Shown: positions 61,590 to 64,000 of the stretch, piece by piece
Numbering within the stretch: the stretch's first letter is position 1
How the letters are laid out: every line of letters begins with the position of its first letter
Assembly (NCBI RefSeq): GCF_038396635.1
Contig: NZ_CP121687.1
Span: 124,001 to 188,000, forward strand
Direction of reading: 5' to 3'
DNA from: Defluviitalea saccharophila
GTDB taxonomy: Bacteria; Bacillota; Clostridia; Lachnospirales; Defluviitaleaceae
DNA length: 64,000 nt
Made by a program: the position numbers and the translations under genes
Notes under the pieces: generated by a model
The model's database searches: none
What the model was told of the DNA's origin: nothing
What the model saw: only the letters and a program-made list of their open reading frames with translations

Positions 61590-62210
61590 ATGGGGAATGT
61601 AATTGTTATTGGAGTAGCCGGGGGAACGGGATCTGGTAAAACAACTTTAGTGAATCGCTTAAAAGAAGAATTTAATAATGAAGTAGCTACAATTAGTCAT
61701 GACTATTATTATAAATCCAATGATCATTTGCCTCTGGAAGAAAGAAAAAAATTAAATTATGACCATCCCAATGCTTTTGATACAGAACTTATGATATCTC
61801 ATATAAAATGTTTAAAAAATGGAGAGAGTATTGATCGTCCTTCCTATTCATTTGTGGAGCATACCAGAACAAATGAAACCGTACATATTATGCCGGCAAA
61901 AGTAATTATAGTAGAGGGAATTTTGATTTTCGAGAATAAGGATTTATTAAATTTAATGGATATTAAAATTTTTGTTGATACTGACGCAGATGTCAGATTA
62001 ATTAGAAGGCTATTAAGGGATGTAAAGGAAAGAGGAAGAGATTTAGATTCTGTGATTAAACAATATCTTACCACCGTAAAACCCATGCACGAAGAATTTG
62101 TTGAGCCCAGTAAGAAGAATGCCGATGTCATTATTCCTGAGGGTGGCTTTAACAGTGTTGCGCTTTCTATGATTATAGATAAAATTAAGACCTTTTTATC
62201 TCAAAAATAA
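61590..62210 (+). CDS. udk: Uridine kinase
   Basis: 206 residues from ATG 61590 (AGGAGAG upstream; an upstream in-frame TTG/ATG-type start is less likely). It phosphorylates uridine and cytidine in pyrimidine salvage. P-loop GVAGGTGSGKTTL (residues 8-20), ISHDYYYKS, the YDHPNAFD motif and RLIRRLLRDVKERGRD are all present. Monocistronic with its own terminator. Confidence 0.95.
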   Translation: MGNVIVIGVAGGTGSGKTTLVNRLKEEFNNEVATISHDYYYKSNDHLPLEERKKLNYDHPNAFDTELMISHIKCLKNGESIDRPSYSFVEHTRTNETVHIMPAKVIIVEGILIFENKDLLNLMDIKIFVDTDADVRLIRRLLRDVKERGRDLDSVIKQYLTTVKPMHEEFVEPSKKNADVIIPEGGFNSVALSMIIDKIKTFLSQK

Positions 62211-62255
62211 ATACAGATATAAATTAAATAATTTATCACATTAGAAATAACACCT

Positions 62256-62286
62256 AAAATCGCCCACTGGGCGATTTTGTTGTTTT
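62256..62286 (+). terminator. Terminator after udk
   Basis: AAAATCGCCCA / TGGGCGATTTT-type stem with a tiny loop, then GTTGTTTTT. Confidence 0.85.
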
Positions 62287-62304
62287 TGAAATAAAAAATC
62301 TCTT

Positions 62305-62325
62305 CTTGCTTTCAAGGGACAAAGC
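62305..62325 (+). repeat. Copy 2 of a 21-base intergenic motif (other copy 18396-18416)
   Basis: CTTGCTT-T-CAA-G-GGACAAAGC, 19 of 21 positions as in copy 1. It lies between the udk terminator and the histidine-operon promoter. Confidence 0.4.
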
Positions 62326-62374
62326 TTTCTTATTTTACAAGTGTAGCCAACGCACTATCTTTTGTAAGAAAAAA

Positions 62375-62403
62375 TTGACAAATTAATTTATTGCTTATAT
62401 AAT
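62375..62403 (+). promoter_or_regulatory. Consensus SigA promoter of the histidine operon
   Basis: TTGACA, 17-base spacer, TATAAT: both hexamers are perfect consensus, the strongest promoter seen in the window. The 66-base gap to hisZ has no obvious leader peptide or T-box. Confidence 0.85.
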
Positions 62404-62468
62404 GATTATAATTCATCAATTTATAACTTTAAAACGATAAAGAGATGAAATGATAAAGGAGGGTTATT

Positions 62469-63749
62469 GTGAAGGATTACAGACTGCATACACCGGAGGG
62501 GGTTAGAGATTTACTTCCCCGAGAATGTGCTAGAAAGATAGAAATCGAGAGAAGAATTGAATCGGTTTTTAATAGATATGGTTTCTATAATGTACAAACA
62601 CCTACGTTTGAATATTATGATGTTTTTTCAGAAGATAACGGCAAAATTCAGCAGAAACATATGTATAAGTTTTTTGATAGAGAAGGAGCAATTCTTGCGC
62701 TTAGACCTGACATGACACCTCCAATTGCTAGAATGGCTGCCACTACCCTAAAGGAAGAATCAAAACCAATACGGCTATGCTATATAGGCAATGCCTTTCG
62801 TTATAATGAAAGTTATCAAGGGAAAACAAGGGAATTTTCTCAGGCAGGAGTAGAACTTCTGGGAATGAACTCTGACGAAGCTGATGCAGAAGTTATTGCA
62901 TTGGCGATTAATAGCTTAAGTGCAGCAGGACTTAATGAGTTTCAAATTGATTTAGGTCAGATAGAATTTTTTAAAGGACTACTAGAAGAGGCAGGTTTAA
63001 ATACAGAAGAGGAAGAAGAAATAAGACAATTAATTGAAAATAAAGATTTCATTGGAGTCGAAGAGTATATAGAGCAGTTCCCAATTGACTCTGATTTAAA
63101 ACAATTGTTTCTGGATTTGCCAAAGCTTTGTGGTTCAATTGATATCATTGAAAAGACAAAGAGCTTAACCAATAATTCCAGATCAAGGGAAGCCTTAGAA
63201 AAATTAAAAAAGGTTTATGAGATTTTATGTGATTATGGTGTTGAAAAATATGTTTCTTTCGATCTTGGAATGGTGAACAGAAGCGATTATTATACAGGGA
63301 TTATTTTTAGGGGATACACCTACGGAACAGGTTTTTCTATTTTAGAAGGAGGACGTTATGACGGACTGGTTGGAGAATTTGGCAAAGACTGTCCGGCTAT
63401 AGGATTTGGTATTACCATAGAACAGCTTATGAATGCAATCAACAGGCAAAAAATAGATATACCTGTTTGGAAAGTGGATACTCTCCTGGTTTATGAACCA
63501 AAAGGAAGAAAACAGGCATTAATGACCGGGGACCATCTTAGAAGTCAGGGGGGAATGTATATTGAAAATAGTTTAATTAATGGAGATATTGAAGAAAATA
63601 AAAAATATGCCCTTTCAAAGAATATCGGAGGAATATTATATTTTGAAGATGATCAGCATGTACAACTTATTAATTTAGTTAACAACCAAACTATCAAGAC
63701 GACTGTGGAAGAATTGCTCCAAAACGCAGATAGGGGGGAAACTGAATGA
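62469..63749 (+). CDS. hisZ: ATP phosphoribosyltransferase regulatory subunit HisZ
   Basis: 426 residues from GTG 62469 (AAAGGAGGG upstream). A HisRS paralogue without charging activity that activates and lends histidine feedback to short-form HisG. HisRS-like segments: [62 protein letters not shown] and [12 protein letters not shown]. It overlaps hisG by 4 bases (ATGA), as expected for partners of one complex. Confidence 0.95.
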   Translation: MKDYRLHTPEGVRDLLPRECARKIEIERRIESVFNRYGFYNVQTPTFEYYDVFSEDNGKIQQKHMYKFFDREGAILALRPDMTPPIARMAATTLKEESKPIRLCYIGNAFRYNESYQGKTREFSQAGVELLGMNSDEADAEVIALAINSLSAAGLNEFQIDLGQIEFFKGLLEEAGLNTEEEEEIRQLIENKDFIGVEEYIEQFPIDSDLKQLFLDLPKLCGSIDIIEKTKSLTNNSRSREALEKLKKVYEILCDYGVEKYVSFDLGMVNRSDYYTGIIFRGYTYGTGFSILEGGRYDGLVGEFGKDCPAIGFGITIEQLMNAINRQKIDIPVWKVDTLLVYEPKGRKQALMTGDHLRSQGGMYIENSLINGDIEENKKYALSKNIGGILYFEDDQHVQLINLVNNQTIKTTVEELLQNADRGETE

Positions 63750-64000
63750 GATATTTAACCTTTGCCTTAGCAAAAGGAAGACTAGCGGATAAAACCATGG
63801 AATTATTGGAGTCCATTGGCTTTACCTGTGATGAAATGAAGGAAAAATCGAGAAAATTGGTTTTTACAAATGAAGATTTAAAACTCAAATTCTTTTTGGC
63901 CAAAGCAACAGATGTCCCCACATATGTAGAGTACGGGGCAGCAGATATAGGGGTAGTGGGAAAAGATACCCTATTAGAAGAAAAAAAGAATTTATACGAG
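63746..64000 (+). CDS. hisG: ATP phosphoribosyltransferase HisG, short form (3' end outside window)
   Basis: First 85 residues only. It joins ATP and PRPP, the first step of histidine synthesis. [27 protein letters not shown] and [23 protein letters not shown] are HisG signatures. The partner HisZ upstream implies the short form that lacks the C-terminal regulatory domain. The rest, and probably further his genes, lie beyond base 64000. Confidence 0.95.
   Translation, partial: MRYLTFALAKGRLADKTMELLESIGFTCDEMKEKSRKLVFTNEDLKLKFFLAKATDVPTYVEYGAADIGVVGKDTLLEEKKNLYE

Noticed and set aside
1-64000. Mobile elements, prophage, CRISPR, defence islands
   Set aside because: No transposase, integrase, phage structural, Cas or restriction genes and no regular direct-repeat array were seen; gene content is core chromosomal throughout.

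Overview
This is an AT-rich, gene-dense chromosomal stretch of a low-GC Gram-positive anaerobe-type Firmicute, most likely an endospore-forming member of the Clostridia (Lachnospirales-like). The support is strong GGAGG-type ribosome sites, frequent TTG starts, a RecU-type resolvase beside RuvAB without RuvC, the sporulation pair YtrH/YtrI, a tyrosine T-box, a tandem glycine riboswitch, HisZ with short-form HisG, and many Firmicute-specific families (DUF1836, DUF896, DUF378, DegV, ZapA). No insertion sequence, prophage, CRISPR array or rRNA was seen. Genus cannot be fixed from sequence alone.

Layout. 1-8.7 kb: a secreted LysM-CAP protein (cut by the window edge), a degenerate receiver-GGDEF protein, DegV, a HAD phosphatase, proB, a lipoprotein, small zinc-ribbon and membrane proteins, 5-formyl-THF cyclo-ligase and proA. 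8.8-17.7 kb: ruvAB behind a promoter with a LexA box, a DUF1836 regulator, zapA, a U32 (RlhA-like) peptidase-family protein, an FtsW/RodA-type glycosyltransferase with its class B PBP, and PrsW. 17.9-27.9 kb: Nudix, tRNA-Leu(CAA), an ECF sigma / anti-sigma / SIMPL operon, a metal-site-less ComEC-like protein, polA, coaE, a lytic transglycosylase and an orphan peptide-binding lipoprotein. 28-37.4 kb: patatin, a GalT-like enzyme with glgA, an FtsA-like ATPase coupled to a GAF-GGDEF cyclase, dprA, thpR. 37.4-48.4 kb: glycine riboswitch and AGCS symporter, ACT protein with UPF0210, pepD, an AI-2E exporter, then a minus-strand block: tyrS with T-box, pepT, a P-loop protein, DUF378, ytrI-ytrH. 48.5-64 kb: an M14 peptidase with PG-binding and LysM modules, CsoR with two small metal-binding-type proteins, an SDR, an M16C peptidase, lipoproteins, a pseudouridine synthase, a helical-repeat protein, recU, a GH26-like lipoprotein lacking catalytic acids, udk, and the start of the histidine operon.

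How the genes fit together. Most of the window is housekeeping: DNA repair (ruvAB, recU, polA, dprA), envelope growth (FtsW/PBP, transglycosylase, M14), proline and histidine synthesis, and peptide turnover (pepD, pepT, M16). The less ordinary parts are: PrsW lying close to a sigma/anti-sigma pair whose anti-sigma carries an extracellular DUF4349 domain; the FtsA-like ATPase with repeated C-terminal modules coupled to a c-di-GMP synthase; the CsoR / zinc-ribbon / YHS cluster; several enzyme-fold proteins that have lost their active sites (receiver-GGDEF, ComEC-like, GH26-like, the Pol I proofreading domain); and one gene whose best start codon is ATT. No wholly new multi-gene defence or mobile system is evident.
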